DNA of 64,000 nt from Roseiarcus sp963816065 (GTDB lineage: Bacteria; Pseudomonadota; Alphaproteobacteria; Rhizobiales; Beijerinckiaceae), in assembly GCA_963816065.1 (NCBI GenBank), contig CAWFJG010000021.1, forward strand, positions 49,848 through 113,847, written 5' to 3'. The notes under the pieces are model-generated. The model saw only the letters and a list, made by a program, of their open reading frames with translations. It did no database searches and had not been told where the DNA came from. A program made the translations under genes and the position numbers. This document shows positions 62,786 through 64,000 of this stretch, piece after piece (the stretch's first letter is position 1; each line of letters starts with the position of its first letter).

Positions 62786-62998
62786 TCACGGCGCGTCGTC
62801 ATCCTGTCGATCTTCGAACGGCTGTCGCTCACCCGGCGGCTCCGGCAACTCATGCTCGGAGACAAGGACATAGCCCGATGCGACTTCGCATGGCGGCAGA
62901 CCGGGCTCGAGCGTGACCCGCCGGGCCGGCTGCCAGATCACGCTGACCAGTCTGCCTCCGTCGGCGGCGATGTGGTCCAACTGGTCTCGCAGCCTCAC
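62786..62998 (-). CDS. Small hypothetical protein
   Basis: A 70-residue protein starting MRLRDQLDHIAADGGRLVSV, with IWQPARRVTLEPG and GYVLVSEHELPEPPG. It has the alternating hydrophobic strand pattern of a small beta-protein with an acidic disordered tail. No recognised family and no neighbour linkage. Confidence 0.4.
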   Translation of the reverse strand: MRLRDQLDHIAADGGRLVSVIWQPARRVTLEPGLPPCEVASGYVLVSEHELPEPPGERQPFEDRQDDDAP

Positions 62999-63309
62999 CG
63001 GCTCATCGCGGACCGTGTGGACAGCGTATTGCCTGCGAAGTCATAGCGCGCCCCTCCTTCCGGCTCGCGATCGGACGCGGCGCGGTTTCGAGCTGGAGCA
63101 TCGTTGCCGCCGGAGCGGCGGGCCTGGGGCGCCGCCGGGCGATGGCGGCGGACCGTCGCTCCACAGGATGCGACCGGCCTGAAGCGGCGTCGAGTCGTCC
63201 GGTGACCACTCTTCTCGCCGGTCGACTGGTCGCGTGCACAGGGGCGTGAACAGCCGCTCAAAGTCGCCGGCAGCTGCGCGGAGCCGGGGCCTCCGCGGGC
63301 GCGGGAGGG
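62999..63309. other. Gap with nothing recognised
   Basis: 311 bp of very GC-rich sequence. Overlapping short frames, none with a ribosome site or motif. It may mark a junction between the DNA of the main chromosome and the PucR-type gene at the right edge. Confidence 0.4.
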
Positions 63310-64000
63310 TCAGGCGATGGGCTCGCCGAGCAGTTCGGCGGCGTGCAGCCCGAGGCGCACGTCCACGATCGCATCGAGGTCGTTGAGGTCGATGCCCAGC
63401 ACTTGCTCCGCGTTCGCCAGCCGCTTCTGCAGGGTGTTGCGGTGGATGTGGAGGGCGTCCGCCGTCTCCTGGACCGCGAGGCGGTGTTCGAAGAGCGTGC
63501 GGAGCGTCTTGTACAGGCTGGCGCGGTGCTGCGCGTCGTACTCCAGCACGGGCCCGAAGGTGCGCTGCACGATGTCGTTCAGCTCCTCCTCGTCGAGCGC
63601 GTCCAGCAGGCGGAAATGGCCGCTCAACTCCTCGAAGATGCCGGTGCCTCCGGGGTTCCGGCCGAGGCGGGCCGAGATGCAGGCGGCCTTCGCCTGCTGC
63701 AGGCCCCGGGCCGCCCCGGCGACCCCGGTGAGCGGCGAGGAGCAGCCGGCGACCACACCTTCCGGCGCGGCGCGCGTGGCCGCCTCGCGGAGCTGCGGCC
63801 AGAAAGGCGTGCGCCGTGGTCGTCTCCGCGTCGCGGAACGCGGTGAGCACCACGGCCAGCGGGCCCCTTGACGACGTCAGATAGGGAAGTCGGCGCTCGC
63901 TGAGTACGGTGTCGATGGGCCCGAGCAGGCTGGTCTCCCGCTGCTCGGCAGCCTGGTTCTCCGCCGCATGCCGGTACGGTGTCACGGGTTCGACGACGGC
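63310..64000 (-). CDS. PucR-type transcriptional regulator, C-terminal part (one frameshift, runs off the right edge)
   Basis: The last 148 residues are clean and end at 63310. The C-terminal PucR HTH is ETADALHIHRNTLQKRLANA, followed by IVDVRLGLHAAELLG. Upstream, a frame change near 63790-63810 links to PIDTVLSERRLPYLTSSRGP, an N-terminal part of the effector domain that continues past the window edge. PucR regulators of this kind are mostly actinobacterial, and the closing motif is typical of them. It could be a horizontal gain or a chimeric contig end. Confidence 0.75.

Overview
The window reads as the chromosome of a high-GC alphaproteobacterium, probably Hyphomicrobiales (Rhizobiales). 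The rRNA operon has the order 16S-Ile-Ala-23S-5S-fMet, and its 23S gene carries the helix-9 insertion common in that group. The yajC-secD-secF-Mth938-phytoene-synthase-like block and the Frc-type fructose importer point the same way. Many conserved genes, including essential secD, are broken by single-base indels, so most of these breaks are probably sequence or assembly errors. Broken genes are given as whole loci with the frame breaks noted.

Layout. 0-6 kb: the end of a BrnT/CopG toxin-antitoxin pair, an HNH nuclease, an HdeD-like membrane protein, an Old Yellow Enzyme, an ABC-F ATPase and an aquaporin. 6-10.4 kb: Sec translocon accessory genes. 10.4-36.4 kb: a large sugar-use region. It holds a YtfQRT-YjfF-like CUT2 importer with a GntR regulator; an oxidoreductase, aldo/keto reductase, ROK kinase, IMPase-like phosphatase and HAD phosphatase; an FrcBCA-like CUT2 importer with a divergent ROK repressor; zwf-pgl; and a LacI-controlled CUT1 importer with a GH116 glycosidase. 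Palindromic operators lie in the intergenic regions upstream of the importer genes.

36.4-37.3 kb is non-coding and holds a striking array of seven GCCTGTT-type repeats spaced 11-12 bp apart. rplA and rplK follow without their usual secE-nusG and rplJL-rpoBC neighbours. 39-45.4 kb is a tRNA-Asn gene and a complete rRNA operon on the minus strand. 46-50.4 kb: a cytochrome P450, then recR-ybaB-dnaX and the SRP RNA.

50.7-59.5 kb is the most interesting part: a PAS-AAA-Fis sigma-54 activator, a small nuclease/PIN-toxin island, then a short-chain fatty acid transporter, a beta-keto acid cleavage enzyme (BKACE), an acetyl-CoA hydrolase/transferase-family CoA-transferase and a 3-hydroxyacyl-CoA dehydrogenase-like enzyme. 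A textbook -24/-12 promoter and repeated enhancer-like palindromes sit just before the transporter. Together they suggest a sigma-54-controlled pathway that imports a beta-hydroxy or beta-keto acid, oxidises it, cleaves it with acetyl-CoA and recycles CoA. The substrate is not known. 59.7-64 kb: a CcdA-like protein, a membrane-anchored TAXI solute-binding protein, small hypotheticals and a PucR-type regulator that runs off the end and looks more actinobacterial than its surroundings.
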